Shown here: piece after piece, positions 1 through 12,555 of the stretch | Numbering within the stretch: position 1 is the stretch's first letter | Layout: each line of letters opens with the position of its first letter | From: Eucalyptus grandis | Lineage: Eukaryota; Streptophyta; Magnoliopsida; Myrtales; Myrtaceae | Direction of reading: 5' to 3' | DNA length: 64,000 nt | Assembly: GCF_016545825.1 (NCBI RefSeq) | Contig: NC_052619.1 | Span: 66,474,115 to 66,538,114 of the forward strand | Position numbers and translations under genes: made by a program | The notes under the pieces: model-generated | The model's database searches: none | What the model was told of the DNA's origin: nothing | Seen by the model: only the letters and a program-made list of their open reading frames with translations

Positions 1-2096
1 AACCTATGCTAAATAATGATGATATGAGATTAATTATGAATTAACCTATTAACTAACCAAGGAAATGATCTTTTTATTTTTTTTTTTTTTTTAATGACAT
101 AATGTTTTTTATTAAAAAGAAAAACAACTTAATGGTGCAATGATTATCTTTTAGCATTTTCTTTTAAAACTATAACTCATATGGCATGCATAACATTTTT
201 TTTGTTCATCTTTTTGTTCTATTAAATGAAAATTGACTTAATCTAAAAATATCTAAGTATGTTGCTTTAATATGAAATGTGCATGGACCTAAGTACCTAA
301 GTTCTAGATATGACAATATTTTACTAATAAACAAATTCTAATTAAACCTATTATGCAAATTAACTAGCATGTACCTAATATTTTTTTGGATTTGTTTTTT
401 TATATTTTTTTTTTTGTGTTTTGGTTTTATTAAAGGAAAATCATCCTAATTCTACATGAATCTTAAAAAAAACTAAAATGCGTTGCATTCAAATGTGATA
501 TGTGTATAGACCTAAAAACCTAATATAATGCATAATATGTGATGAGCAAATAATAATAACATGCCAAAACAAACATCCATCCATATAAATCAATGGCATT
601 TTAATATGAATTAATGGTGCAAAGTAATTCATGAATTTTGCCATAAAAAGTTGAAATAATCAAAAATCTAACCCGACGTCTCGCGGGTCAATATTTTTTA
701 TTATCATAACTTAATATGACAAATTTCCTAACGATAAAAATAAATCAAAACAAATCAAGTTAGAATATATATATAAAAAATGAAATCAAATATCTAGAAA
801 ATCACCTAGTCCAACTCACGGTTGGCTTGAGGAATGGCGAGGAGCAGCTGGTGGTTCGGTGATGGGTTGCCGTTCGGAACAAGGGCTGTCCGTTGGAGCT
901 CCGGCGAGGTTCGGCAAGAACCGGACACCGCAGCAAAGAAACAGAGGAGGCAGCAGATGACTCTGCTCGGGCGTGCGCAGCAAACGCGAGGAGCAGCAAC
1001 GTCGGGTGCGGTGGACGTCGGGCTACCGGGACCGATTCGGGTTGAGGGCAGCACCGGTGGAGAGCTCCCGGAGGTACGGTGATGGTCCGGCGGAGGTGGC
1101 GTCTCACGGGTGTGTGGCAGCTCGGTTCCGACGTCGCGGGTCAGCAAGTGGAACTCGGAGCAGCAGCGGCGGGCTTCGGAGCTCCGGCGTCGCGCGGGGG
1201 GCAGCAGGTCGCGATGGCCGGCGCGGGTTCCTGGTGGTGCTCAGCGACGGCAAGGGGGAATCGTCGAGGCACCGGGTCGAGCAAAGGTGACGGCGTCGGG
1301 GCGAGCAGCGCGGGAGGTCCGGGCGCTGCGGAGGCGGGCGCGGTGGTGCAGATCTGGTTCGAGCTGCGCGGTCGGAGCGGCACGGCTTCAGCAAGCGTCG
1401 GCGAGGGCGGGTAGATCACGAACGAGCAGAGGTCGTCGGGAAGCTCGGAGCCGCGCAGTGCGGACGTTGGGCAGATTTGGCTCGAGTCCGATCGTGGGCG
1501 TCACACGGTGAGTGAGGCAGCAAGGCGAAATCACGGACGACGCCGCACAAATGACCGGTGCAGCAAAAACTCGAACGGCTGCGAAGTGGAGTGATCAACG
1601 GAGCCGAAAGGGAAGAAGATGAACAGGATTTCTCCTTTTTTTCTGCCCGCACGTCTTTGTCTTCTCTGTTCCTTTTGCAGAAGCAAAAGCTTCTTTTTGC
1701 TGTTTGACTTTTCTTTTTCACTCTTCTGCTTTTTCTTGTTCTCCTCTCGAAGACCTACGGACGGCTTCTTACTTTTCTCTCTCACTCTCTTCCGAAAACC
1801 TCCCCCCGTTCACTTTCTGCGACTGTACTTTTTTCTCTCTTTCTCTTCAGTTTGCTATTTTTTCTTGGACGAACCATGAAGAGAAACTCCCCTATTTATA
1901 AAGCAAAAATTCGAGTTTGTTTCGCCGGTAGAGATTTTTGCTCAACCTCTCGCCGGTGGAGATTTTCGCTCAACTTCTCCAACAAAGAAATGGCTCCAAA
2001 ATCCAGTGTTGAATTATTTTGAATTCAAAATTTCTTTTCAAAATTTCCCTCTAATCTTTTATTTTCTAAAAATTGAATTTAAATTAGGTGTCAACA
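1..2096 (-). mobile_element. Truncated LTR of a Tat-like gypsy element, cut by window edge
   Basis: Read on the minus strand the LTR begins at 2096 with TGTTGACACC, the same start as the LTRs of the complete element at 4332-17326. It has the same architecture: an AT-rich U3, a TATA box (TATAAATA, complement of 1893-1900), a pyrimidine-rich block, a GC-rich island at about 830-1570, and an AT-rich tail running off the left edge. Sequence beyond 2096 does not resemble the internal start of such an element, so 2096 is an outer boundary. It may be a solo LTR or the 5' LTR of an element lying to the left. Its primary sequence has diverged clearly from the 4332-17326 LTRs, so it is another family member. 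The overlapping ORFs in the GC island (802-1511) look like non-coding GC-rich DNA. Confidence 0.7.
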
Positions 2097-2196
2097 CTAC
2101 CTTACAAGTTACTTTGTGTGGAAGAAACTATGATATAAATATAGATTCTATCTGCCACATTGAAACTGCACATTTAACTTCCAAATTAACCTCGCA

Positions 2197-2530
2197 AGTG
2201 TAAGTGCTAGTATGAACACTTAAAGGAGGGTGAATAGGTGTGAAGACAATTTTTTGCAAGGAACAATAGAAATATTTTGCTTCTGTAATTGAGTCTGAAG
2301 AACAACAAACTTTGAGCGAGTTCAAACTTTAGTAGTTAAATAGAACTACGAACAAAATAAAGTAGTTCAGGGAAGAGAATAAGAACACATAATTTATAGT
2401 GGTTCGGCTTAGATCAAGCCTACGTCCACTCTCCACGCCGATAGCATATTGGTTGGATTCCACTATGAATCAAAATAAATTTTACAGTCTTGTGATCTCA
2501 ACTTCACAGTGTTAGGATCTCCATATGTAA
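2197..2530 (-). mobile_element. Fragment of a copia (SIRE/Maximus-like) LTR
   Basis: The reverse complement matches the last 270 or so bases of the LTRs of the copia element at 23002-32573. Shared landmarks in order are a GTGGACGTAGGCTTG block, an ACCACTATAAAT block, and the CACCTATTCACCC block with a TACTAGC end. The sequence is diverged and has no partner LTR or internal domain nearby, so it is a relic. Confidence 0.65.
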
Positions 2531-3024
2531 TTACGGTTTTGCCATTCGGCAGTGTACATCTAGGTTTAATGTCCCTAGTACCATCATCATACGGAGACAA
2601 ATAAACATGTTAAAGAAACTCATATTTGACACTTGTAAGAGCAAGCCCCGAAGCTAATGTGAAGTGTCAAACCTTTGAATAACAACATGTTGAATGAACA
2701 CAAATTTGACACCTGTACAGACATGATATGCGTTGTTATTCCAAAGTGAATTTCTAAAAAAAAATTGAATGAGGGAAATCACTGACGAACACTCGTTCAA
2801 TTAAACCAAATTGAAATTCATCTTCCAATAATTTGATAAAAAAAGGGTACACGTGGGTTAGCCGAAAGAGAATGTCTCATAAGTTTGATGTTTTCGGTAT
2901 CGTGTCCCTCATCGTGATCCAGATGATATAATATTATTATCTTCCTCTTGTTCGTGTTGAGCGCGTTCCTTTGGAATTTTTTTTTGTTGCAAAAACCAGT
3001 CATACCCGACGACATGCAGAATCT
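2531..3024. other. Stretch with no recognisable gene
   Basis: AT-rich sequence with no convincing ORF. A short imperfect inverted repeat (CTTTGAATAACAAC near 2670 against GTTGTTATTCCAAAG near 2734) could mark a small degraded element, but no target duplication was found. Confidence 0.4.
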
Positions 3025-3720
3025 ATCATCTTCCAAGATCCGTTGGCAAGTACTGAACGCGGACATTGATAATATTGGACATGGCATTGATGTCGGTAAG
3101 TCATGAGCCATGATGGAAACAATTATAAAGCAGCGCCTCTCCTCTTCCATCAATTCTGAGCATCCACGGTGTCTTTTGTCAGCTCTATTAATGAATTTTA
3201 AAGGAGTATGTCCTATGTACGTCTTCAACTCATCGGTATATATGGACAAAGGCCTAATGGAAGGCTTTGGGGTCCTCTTTTTAAGAAACAGAAACTAAAC
3301 AAGTTTTCAGGCATTGCTTAATGACGATGCCATCTTTGTTCATGGAGTGAAACTTCTCATATCAAATTAATTGTCTTATGTAGCATATATATTTTAGAGC
3401 CAGCTCATCGTCATAGCCAATATCCGTTCAATTGGACCTCCACATTTAGTTTGAAATGTTTGTAATATGGAACAAGAAGAGTTTCTGCTTTCTACATCTT
3501 TCAAGTCCAGTATATTCTAATGTGGCTTGATGCACTTCCTTATGGCAATGGATTCCAAATACTGGCGGAGAATACATTAAAGTAAACATGAGCATGAACC
3601 CCGCAGTCCATCGGAGCTCACTTGAGCCAACTAAACACAAATTGGCAGGCCTAGTCAATCAATTTCCTTCCTGAGCTTCGGCCACTTACATTGCCCCTTC
3701 GAACATGCTCAAACTTGATC
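3025..3720 (-). other. Decayed coding-like segment, copy A
   Basis: A minus-strand reading frame (2818-3249) and another (3446-3658) overlap this part. The counterpart at 45655-46380 aligns over its full length but has stops and small indels, so no conserved protein is evident. A short block near 3650-3715 also resembles the 3' end of the unrecognised gene at 21943-22529 (the stretch around TTCCTTCCTGAGCTTCGG). I do not recognise the product. Confidence 0.35.
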
Positions 3721-4331
3721 ATTCATGAGTCAAATCTAATATTTTTTTAAACCAAGATTGCATTTGGACAGGAATTTTCAGGCGAAAATATCCAAAAAGT
3801 CCTAAATTTATTAAACAGTGGTCAATTTAGTTCTAAATCTCTTAATTGTGCCAACATACTCTTAAAACTTTTGACAACCTGCAAATTTAGTTATAAATCT
3901 TTCAATTGTGCCAATCTAGTCTTAAAATCTTTAATGATTTGCCAAACTAGTTCTTAGGATTTTAACGAATTGTCAATTTAGTTATTTTAGCTATTTTGGC
4001 TGTATGTTGCTAACATTATGGTTTAGTTAGCTCTGGCCATTTGAAGTATCGTGATTGGTGCTAACATTAAATTTTTTTAAATTATTAAAAAATTTCGAAT
4101 TTTTTATTGATTTTTACTTTTTTTCCTCTTATTTTTTCCTCTTTTTACATATGGCAAGCAACCCCATCGATCACTAGATGACGGCTTGCTAGCCCTCACT
4201 ATAGCTAACGGGGGCATTACAAGCCCTCGCTATAATTGGCAAGAGCCTAGGCGAGGGCCGCGATGCCTTGCCTAGGCTATTGCGAGCCATAGCTAGGCCG
4301 TGACACTCGCCCGCCCCTAATAAGGGCTTCA

Positions 4332-7300
4332 TGTCGCGACCAATTTTTTTCAGGTTTCAACCACCTAGGGTTTGGCTAATGGATTGTTAAGCCTAGACTT
4401 AACTCGGGCTCTCCCAAGCCCATACCAATTCTCGACTTAGGTTCAAGTTCTTAACATGCAAATGATATTTCAATTAGGAGTCGCCACTAATCTATTTTTG
4501 GTGGGTCGATTAGAAACCCAAGTAAAATAATGGGAGAATTACTTTACTCCTACGAACCAGAGATTAAGGGTACGGGGACTTGATTACATTAGATTTCTCT
4601 AATGCCCTTTCGGTACCATTCTTTTTATGTTCAAAAATGTTTGGCAATTGAATTGATTTTAAACTATCTCCCTAACATGTGAGGTGATCATACGAGTGTG
4701 CAAACCACCAATTTAACACCCAAGAAAGCAATTAAATAATGTACAATTGACCTAAAAGCAACGAAAGCAAGCATCTGCAGTGTTAAATTAAAATCCACAT
4801 CAACAACCCTAGATATGGTTTCTAATTAACAAGCAATTACTCAATTTTTGTTTTCACTTTATTTAATGAGAATCATGCGATGCATGCTAATAATCTAATA
4901 TGACATGGCAACATGACCTAAACTATATGACATGAAGAAATGCAATAATTAAATGCGATCTAAATGATCTAATTCTAATGACATGCAATACGATGCAATG
5001 ACATACAAAATTATTTAACCTAAAATGACATGCAGCATACAATTTAGTATGCGAGCTATATGTCACGCGACATTTATTAAATGACATAATCTAATGACGG
5101 GCAATTTCTAATTAGAAATGAACCTAACAATAATCACTAAAATGACGTGCATTTCATGGACTTAATTCTATATAACGTGCACATGATTTTTTTCTATTCT
5201 AAAAATGCAATCTATTCCTGGAAATTGCAACTAATTTATCCTAAGACAAATTTTATGAAATTCGAAATTTAAAAATGCAAAAGTGATCTAGCTAGATTAA
5301 GATTCTATCTAATTTGAACTAGGGATTAAGTCATATTAAATCCTAATTTAAACTAAGACATTATCTAAATCTAAGATGCAATTTATCTAAAAAGATTATC
5401 TAAATTTAAAATGAAACATGCAATTCTAATCTAAAATGCACAATGATTTTCTTGTGTTTTTCTTTAAGAAATTCGAAATTAAAACTTCACATAATTAAAC
5501 ATGCAATTCAAATAAAAAAACTAACAACCTAAATGAATCACTTTCTTTTTTTGGATTTTTTTATTTTTAAATTCGGAATAAAATCCCTATTCTAGATATG
5601 CAAGATAACAAGAAATATTTCAAAACAAACTGAATCCTAATTCAAATATTTTTAGATTTTTAGTGTTTTTTCAAAAAATGCAATTACCAACTAAACATTA
5701 AATCTAAACTAATCAAGGCATCCAATCAAATAAAGAATTACAATGATCGAAAAAATAACCTGTCATCTCACAGGTCAAATTAACGATTACTATAATCCTG
5801 AATGTCACGACAAAAAGATCAAAATAACTAAAAATATGATCCGAATTCTTACGGATCAAATTAATAGTTATATTGATTCAATAATTAATATGCTATCGAC
5901 AAAACCCCTAGAATTAATACAATTAAAAAAATGACCCGATATCTTACGGGTCAAATTAATAATTACAATAATCTTAGGGAATACCCCTATGGATAATGCT
6001 TGTAATATCCATAACCTAAAAGTCACCTCACAATATTCAAACTTAAACAATAATAATAAAACTAACTAAAAGTAAAGTAAAATAATATAAAATAAGAAAA
6101 ATAAAAATAAAAGAAAAAATGGGCAACCTAAGGAAAATTGGGGGCAGCAAATTCATCGGCATCGAGCAGGGGTTGCCATCGATCGGAGCTCCGGCGAAAG
6201 GCAGCAACGGATGGAGTGGCTTGGCAGGGGCGGCTCAGCGTCTACACGGAAGAGGGCTCGGTGCAGTGTCGCGAGCGATGGAGATTTCCTGAACAGAGGC
6301 GTCGGAGTCGGGACTTATGGCGTCCGGTGCTGCTGGTGCGGGCACAGAGATGTGGAGGTTGCCGGATCACGGGTGGAGGCAGGCTCAGATCTGCCAGTGT
6401 CGACGCCCGAGCGGTGAGATCGGCACAGCAGCGGTCGTCGAGCAGGGGCTGGCTGGTTGCAGAGGGCAGGTGAGGCGCGATGAGATCAAACGGAAGCGGC
6501 GTCGCTGCTGGGCTTCAGGGACGGGATGGCCGAAGGATACGCGCAGGCCGGCACGGGGACTCGCAAACTGCTGGCGGAGGCGGTTCCGGCGTCGGCCGGT
6601 GCAAGGCGGTGGCTTCGTCAGGGGGCGGCTCGGGCGGCAGCGAGTAGTTGGAATCGTGGGTCAGCCGGCGGTAGGGATGGCTCGGACCGGGAGCAGCGAG
6701 GCTTCGAGTGGCGTGGGCTTCGTGTGGCGAGGGAGGCTCGTGGTTGCTGCGAATCGCGAGGGAACGAACGGTGGCTGCGGAGGTGCGGCGGACAGGTCGA
6801 ACAGAGATGCGATGGCTCAGCAGGCGGGTCGCGGTGGTGGCTGCACGAAGGAGACGATGAACAGTGCTCTTCTTTTCCTTTTTTTCTCCTTTTTTCTTCT
6901 GCTGCCCACGCTTCTCTCTCACGTCACGCTCACCTCTCCCTCTGTTCTGCTTTTGCTTTTTGCTTCTTCAGCAAAAGTCAAAACTTTTCTCTTTCCTTCC
7001 CCCAAACCCTAATGAAACCGAAGCCTCTTCCCCTTTTGTGTGCTTGATTTTCGTTTTCTCCACCAGAAGAGAATTTTTTTTTTACTTTTTTGAACGAAGA
7101 GAAAACAACCCTAAACCTCTCGCACGCACGACCTTTTATAGGGAAAGGAATTGCATTTTCAAATTCTTCCTCGAATCAATCTTCACAAATCTTTTTTCAT
7201 AAAATTCATCCCATATTGATAAGGATTCGAGATCAAGATGAAATTTTTTCTAAATCCAAATCTTTTAAAGACAAATCGCAATATTTTTTACCCATCTGCC

Positions 7301-7605
7301 CTATCTAAAAAATTTCATCTCCCGATTGAAATTTCAAAATTAATTTTCCCACGAGATAATTTTCGATCATTAAAAATATGGGCTTGGGCCGACTTGCTCT
7401 CTTCATGGGCTTAGTCCGACTGTCAATTTAAAACTCAAAAACACCAATTTGACTCATCCGCCACCGGTCCAAAGTAAATAAAATGCAAAATATGCAAACT
7501 AAATGTAGCTATGCAATTAATATTTTTTTTCAGGCATAAAAATTAACCCCTAATTTTTTTATGCAATAAATGACTAAATAGATCGCCAAAATTTAAGTGT
7601 CAACA
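4332..7605 (-). repeat. 3' LTR of Tat-like element
   Basis: 3,274 bp, matching 14067-17326 end to end. On the minus strand it starts TGTTGACACTTAAATTTTGG and ends GGTCGCGACA. It contains a GC-rich island at about 6138-6850 with several overlapping ORFs. These are conserved only because the two LTRs are recent copies, and I do not call them genes. Confidence 0.85.
7132..7142 (-). promoter_or_regulatory. TATA box in 3' LTR
   Basis: The minus strand reads CCTATAAAAGG. The same motif is in the 5' LTR at 16854-16864. It sits between the AT-rich U3 and the pyrimidine/GC-rich part of the LTR, as expected for a promoter. Confidence 0.55.
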
Positions 7606-7619
7606 GCTGCCCCTCTTTG
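7606..7619 (-). other. Polypurine tract
   Basis: The minus strand reads CAAAGAGGGGCAGC directly before the 3' LTR start TGTTGACAC, the normal place for the plus-strand primer. This fixes the element's orientation as minus. Confidence 0.65.
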
Positions 7620-8324
7620 AAGGTGAGCTCGAAGAGGTTGCCTTCAAAGACAAATTGAGATCTAAATTTTGACCATGCAAATGCACTGAATGATTTTTTT
7701 TTTTGTCGGAAAATGAATTCCATTTTTTAATGCAATTTATATGATGCATGGAAATGCTAATGCAAATGCATGATGTCAAAGGAAAGAACGTACCTACAAT
7801 TACTTACCAATTAGTGCGGTAAAGCATTTTGAGGTACATGATAAATCCCTATTTACTCCACAAGTACCCAACTCTCACTCAGGTTCCTCGAAAAGCGTAA
7901 TAGTTAAGAACATTCACATCCAAAGTGAAATGTTCAACGGAAAAATTGAGACATCTAGATCCGGATCGAGATGTCAAGATTTTTTGAAAATCTCAAAATA
8001 CCTAAATCCAGACTAAGGTATAATGAGAAGGATTGACAAACATTCACATCCGAGTAAAATGTTTGAATGAAAATAATCAAGACATCCAGTCCCGGACGAG
8101 AGATGTCACGATTTTAGAAGCTCGAAATACCTAGATCCAAACTAAGTATAACAAGAAAGGTCGAAAACATTCACATTCGAGTGAAACATTCAACGAAGAG
8201 AATTGAGACATCCGGATCATCGAGATGTCAAAATTTTGGAATGCAATTTGTATGCAAATGGTAAAAGAACTTACCTAGAATAACTTACCTTCAAAGAGGG
8301 TAGAGTGATTCAAGATAGTTGGTG

Positions 8325-8915
8325 TTACATGTCCAAGACCCGTACCATTTTACGGTCGCCCGAATAGTAACATGGCTTTGTAAAGAGACTGCTTTCCCAG
8401 GCCTCGTACCATTCTACGGTCGCCCAGTATGACAGTGTTTGGTCGTGTCTAGGACTCGTACCATTCTACGGTCGCCTAAATGAGGATTTACCTTCCAGGA
8501 CCCGTACCATTCTACGGTTGCCTGAATAGGGAAATATGTTTTTTCTAGGACCCGTACCATTCTACGGTCGCCTGAATAGGGAAATAGGTTTTGTCTAGGA
8601 CTCATACCATTCTATGGTCGCTTAAACGGGGATTCACTTTCTAGGACCCGTACCATTCTACGGTCGCCTAAAATAGGGAATGGGTGTTGTCGAGGACCCG
8701 TACCATTCTACGGTCGCCTGAATGGGGAAATTACTTTTCCAAGACCCGTACCATTCTACGGTCGCCTGTTAGAGCAATAAATGTTGTCTAGGACCCATAC
8801 CATTCTACGGTCGCCTAAACGAGGTTTTGCTTGGCTAGGACCCGAACCATTCTTCGGTCGCGCAGCCTTGCAACAGAGGTCAATTGACCAGGACTCGAAC
8901 CGTTCTTTGGTCGCC
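8325..8915. repeat. Tandem repeat, about 12 copies of a 46-63 bp unit
   Basis: The core GTACCATTCTACGGTCGCC recurs at 8341, 8405, 8457, 8503, 8553, 8603, 8649, 8699, 8747, 8796, 8843 and 8896. Most units are 46-52 bp apart and end units are more diverged. It lies in the 3' untranslated part of the Tat-like element. Confidence 0.85.
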
Positions 8916-8980
8916 TTAATCAGATTGAATCTGGAGGAAAATATTTGGGGGACAACTCAGTAGAGTATCGGTGTTTTCAA

Positions 8981-9355
8981 AAGGGACTCTGGGCTATGAC
9001 AGCACGCTAGGTCGATATAAAAGGACATCGGGCTACAAAAGCACGCCGAGTCAATAAAGAGACTCTGGGCTACGAAAGCACGCCAGGTCAATATAAATGG
9101 ACATCGGGCTACAAAAGCACGCCGAGTCGATAAAGAGGGACTCTGGGCTACAAAAGCACGCCATGTCAATATAAATGGACTCTGGGCTACGAAAGCACGC
9201 CAGGTCAATATAAATGGACATCGGGCTACGAAAGCACGCCGAGTCGATAAAGAGGGACTCTGGGCTACGAAAGCACGCCAGGTCAACATAAATGGACATC
9301 GGGCTACAAAAGCACGCCACGCCAGGTCAATATAAATGGACATTGGGCTGATGAT
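8981..9355. repeat. Tandem repeat with alternating 38-41 bp unit types
   Basis: About nine and a half copies of a GGGCTACGAAAGCACGCC core. Two subtypes mostly alternate: one begins GGACTCT and ends CAGGTCAATATAAAT, the other begins GGACATC and ends GAGTCGATAAAGAG. This gives a dimeric higher-order period near 78 bp. The last full copy is chimeric, with a duplicated CACGC junction near 9316. The minus-strand ORFs here are repeat translations, not genes. Confidence 0.85.
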
Positions 9356-12030
9356 ATCTTTGATTCTTTGGGATATGTCTTCTGGAACTTAGATATCTTG
9401 TGGAGGCTTCTCACCTCCTAATATCATGAAACATTCTGAAAGGAACTTGAATTACCTGTCAGACATGATTTAGAGCAAAAACTGATATGCATTCATCAAA
9501 GAGATAGACAATCTAAGCTACTCTAGAATGCACATTTCAAAATTCAGTGAGGTTTTTATCAACTCAATCAGGGTTTATGCATAATGACATTTGTATCACC
9601 CAAATTTCCACTGGAGAGAATTATCATTCAAGACAATCTTCTCACGACATGGATTTTCTTAAAAATACTAAATGAGAGACTTTCGGTTAGAAAGGATTTT
9701 CACTCACTCTCATTTAGAATGGTTATTTTATGAGAATCACTCAATTTTATCATATCGACATGGGTCCGAGTATTCTCGCAAGCGGTACGATCTTACCAAT
9801 CTGAGAGGTCTTTAACAGGGACCATAATGAGGGCTTGGTCAATGGCTTAACAAAAGGACTCTTTGAGTCAAAGCTATTGAATGAATTGTCTTGTAATCAT
9901 CTCCGGGTTTACAAGTCAAGAACCCTACAAAATGAAAAAGAAATAATCTTGCTCGCACTTCTTCGAGCGATGCTTATAAACATATGAATTCCTACGTTAA
10001 TTCAAGTGCCCTAATCTAAAGAGACTTTGTAAGGGACGTAACGTAGGTTGGGTTCATGGGTTGAGAAATGAAAGGATCATTAGGCTCAAAATGTATATAA
10101 AATGTGAGAGTTGATGATCATCTTGGCATTGCCACCAGTTTTCTTTTTCACCATTGGGGATTGTCTTCATGAAGTGCCCCATTGATTATGAAAACTCAAC
10201 TTTTGAGCTCTTTGAGTATTGCTCCATTGAGACTCAATTCTTGCAATTGACAGTCACCTATCTTGACTTTCTTTTTTCATCTATGGGCATTGACTTTGCT
10301 TTTACCAAGCACACCACTTTTTATGCCCATAGCTCTCATGCATTTTTTCTTCACTTCTTTTTCATGGGCATTGGCCTTGCTTTTACCAGGCACACTACTT
10401 TTTCATGCTCCTTAATTCTATTTTGAATTCAATTCTTGCGCACAATGCATGCGTCAAGCAATTACACTTTGAATGACACTCGAACTTTTCAAAAGTCTTC
10501 ATCTGCCTTTTGCCTTGCCCCAATGTGGGGGATGATCACCAATTGGGTTTAAAGAAAATGAAATTGCAGAATCAAATGGGCTATGCAAAGGATATAAGTG
10601 TATGGGATAGAGAAAGAAATGCTCTTCATCATCCTAAGGCACTTAAATTAACACATGAATTCAATGTAATAGCATGACTTGAAGATTGATGCAAGTGAGA
10701 GCAAGAAAATTTCAATCCATTTTCCTCACCTCATGATGCTATTTGATCTCTTAGCTGCCCCGATGTGGGGTGATTCTTGACGGGGTGATTTGAAAAGAAT
10801 ATCCATAAGTGTATGGGCTCAAAAGGGTTAAGTAACGGATCACCTGTAGTGTTTGGGATAGAGAAATGAATTGCCTCTCATCATTTCGGTTGCCATACCT
10901 CTTGCGAGAGAACTCTTTACCTTATGGATATGAACCTTCCTACACTCATCTCACAAGTGTATGAATATGGAACTGTGTATATGATAGGGTTTGCCTTTCA
11001 TCATCCCGACTCGTCTCATTTAGTATGCTCAATCAATTCCACATCATTCATTAAATTAGTCCATCTTGATGTTCTTTAGTGGAATTGGTGGATAAAACAT
11101 GTAAGAGTCATCATGTAAAACCCTTTTTTTTTGTTTAAAAAAGAACTCAACAGCTTTAGGCATGTCAACTTCAAACAGTTTTCTATCTTTGCAAAATGGT
11201 TTTTTTAAGCTAAATGAGAATCATTCAAGGATTCCTCTACAATGGGAATTGCCTCAGCAATTGATGTCTTTGGATTGTTCCTATCATTCAAGACTGAAAA
11301 TCCACTTTTGCCCCTGCACAAGAGTACATGCATCAGTATAATACTATGCAACATCAAAGTAAATTCAAATTGCACATCCATTTTGGCTCGGGTTGAGACT
11401 TTATCCCAGTCAGGTCACTACCAAAACCTGTCATCCCCCCAATTTGTCAACTCTTCCACCAGGGAATGATGGTCCTCTTTTACTTGCTCCAAATCTGTTT
11501 TTTTACTGCAAGTGCGCTCTAAGCCTATTGATCACAAGTCAAGTTTATGATCGTTGAAACTTGATACGCCATTTTCAGATGTCCCTTGTCATAACAAGTT
11601 ATACAATTATACACTGAGACAATAAGCAAATGAGTCAGACAAACAAACAGGTTTAATCTGCTACAAGCTTTGGGAAATTTTTTGTTCTTTTTTTTTAGCA
11701 GTGAAACACTTTTGTTTTCAAAAAAAGTTTTTGGGAGGAAGCATGAGAAAGCCCAGCCATCAGGATTTTTTCGTGGATGATAGTTTCTTTCATGGTTGGA
11801 TATCGTCATTGGATTGGTTTGGTATACTCCATCATGTCCTCAAAATTGGAAATAAAATTGTAATTTCATTGAATAGAATCAAATGAATTACATTATTGGA
11901 ATGGAAAATGCAATTCCTGATCTCTAAAAAGAGAGCAAAAATAAGAAATTCCTAGAAGGCGAAAACAATTCCTAAAAAGCGATAAGAATTCCTAGAAAGC
12001 GATAAAAAATTCCCGCGCAGGGGAATGTGC
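9356..12030. other. Non-coding internal region of Tat-like element
   Basis: No retroviral-type protein domain is readable on either strand. A roughly 100-bp unit around 10280-10405 is locally duplicated (ATGGGCATTG...CTTTTACCA twice). A patch of 'cctagaaagcgataa' repeats lies at 11950-12010. This is where gag's C-terminus and pol would be in an autonomous element. Confidence 0.5.
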
Positions 12031-12036
12031 AACAAG

Positions 12037-12555
12037 TTACTCTTGCAGGCTAACGTCCATGTCTTTCGAAGGTCCTTCATCATTGGTTCCTATGAAGAGG
12101 TCATCGAACAGACCTGTGATTCCTTCTAGGGCTTCATCAGAGTTCTCTGTCTTTGGAGACGTCAAATCGTCCATGTCATCCCATCCACTTGGAACTATGT
12201 TGCGGGAGTCGAAGTAAAAGCTGGGAGGAGCCGAATACTTCACCAGGTAATCAAAGGCTGCCCTAGAGTGTCCATCACTTCCTTCATCTTGCCCCATCTT
12301 AGGGACATTGTCAAGTTTAGTTTTTTCGGCAGTGACCAACAGTGGGTCATCTTCCAAGTCAGCCATGTCGCCATTACTCATTTGGGTCTTGCCTGATTGC
12401 TTCAGGACTACTGTCTCAGGGAGAGTAGGTGCAGGAGTCAAATCCGTTCGGAGTGATTGGATTTGAGCTGTCATGAATTGCATAGAAGCGAGCAACTGTC
12501 TGAGTTGGTCTTCCATAGCGGAGATACGATCACGCATTTCGGTTTGGTCAGCCAT
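12037..12555 (-). CDS. Gag-like N-terminal protein of Tat-like element
   Basis: A 172-residue open frame, the only convincing coding frame in the element. It starts MADQTEMRDRISAMEDQL, and residues about 5-45 form a heptad-like coiled coil. The MAD(Q/N)-plus-coiled-coil start resembles Gag of Tat/Ogre plant gypsy elements. The rest is acidic (D/E/S/T-rich), with no zinc knuckle and no protease motif, so the frame ends far short of a normal Gag. It lies about 1.5 kb downstream of the primer site, consistent with a long leader. It may be a retained packaging-type protein or a remnant. The family resemblance is from memory. Confidence 0.55.
   Translation of the reverse strand: MADQTEMRDRISAMEDQLRQLLASMQFMTAQIQSLRTDLTPAPTLPETVVLKQSGKTQMSNGDMADLEDDPLLVTAEKTKLDNVPKMGQDEGSDGHSRAAFDYLVKYSAPPSFYFDSRNIVPSGWDDMDDLTSPKTENSDEALEGITGLFDDLFIGTNDEGPSKDMDVSLQE

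Noticed and set aside
802..1511. Overlapping ORFs on both strands in the GC-rich part of the left LTR relic
   Set aside because: Frames are open on both strands at once because of high GC content; low-complexity Arg/Ala/Gly/Ser composition; located inside an LTR.
6138..7047. ORFs up to 231 codons in the 3' LTR, and their twins at 15861-17029
   Set aside because: They lie in the LTR GC island, differ in length and frame between the two LTRs because of small indels, have no domain, and oppose the element's own direction.
8957..9343. 128-residue repetitive minus-strand ORF
   Set aside because: Translation of the 38-41 bp tandem array; no start context and no conservation outside the repeat.
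8325..9355. CRISPR-like appearance of short regularly spaced repeats
   Set aside because: The units are contiguous degenerate tandem repeats with no unique spacers, in a plant retrotransposon 3' region.
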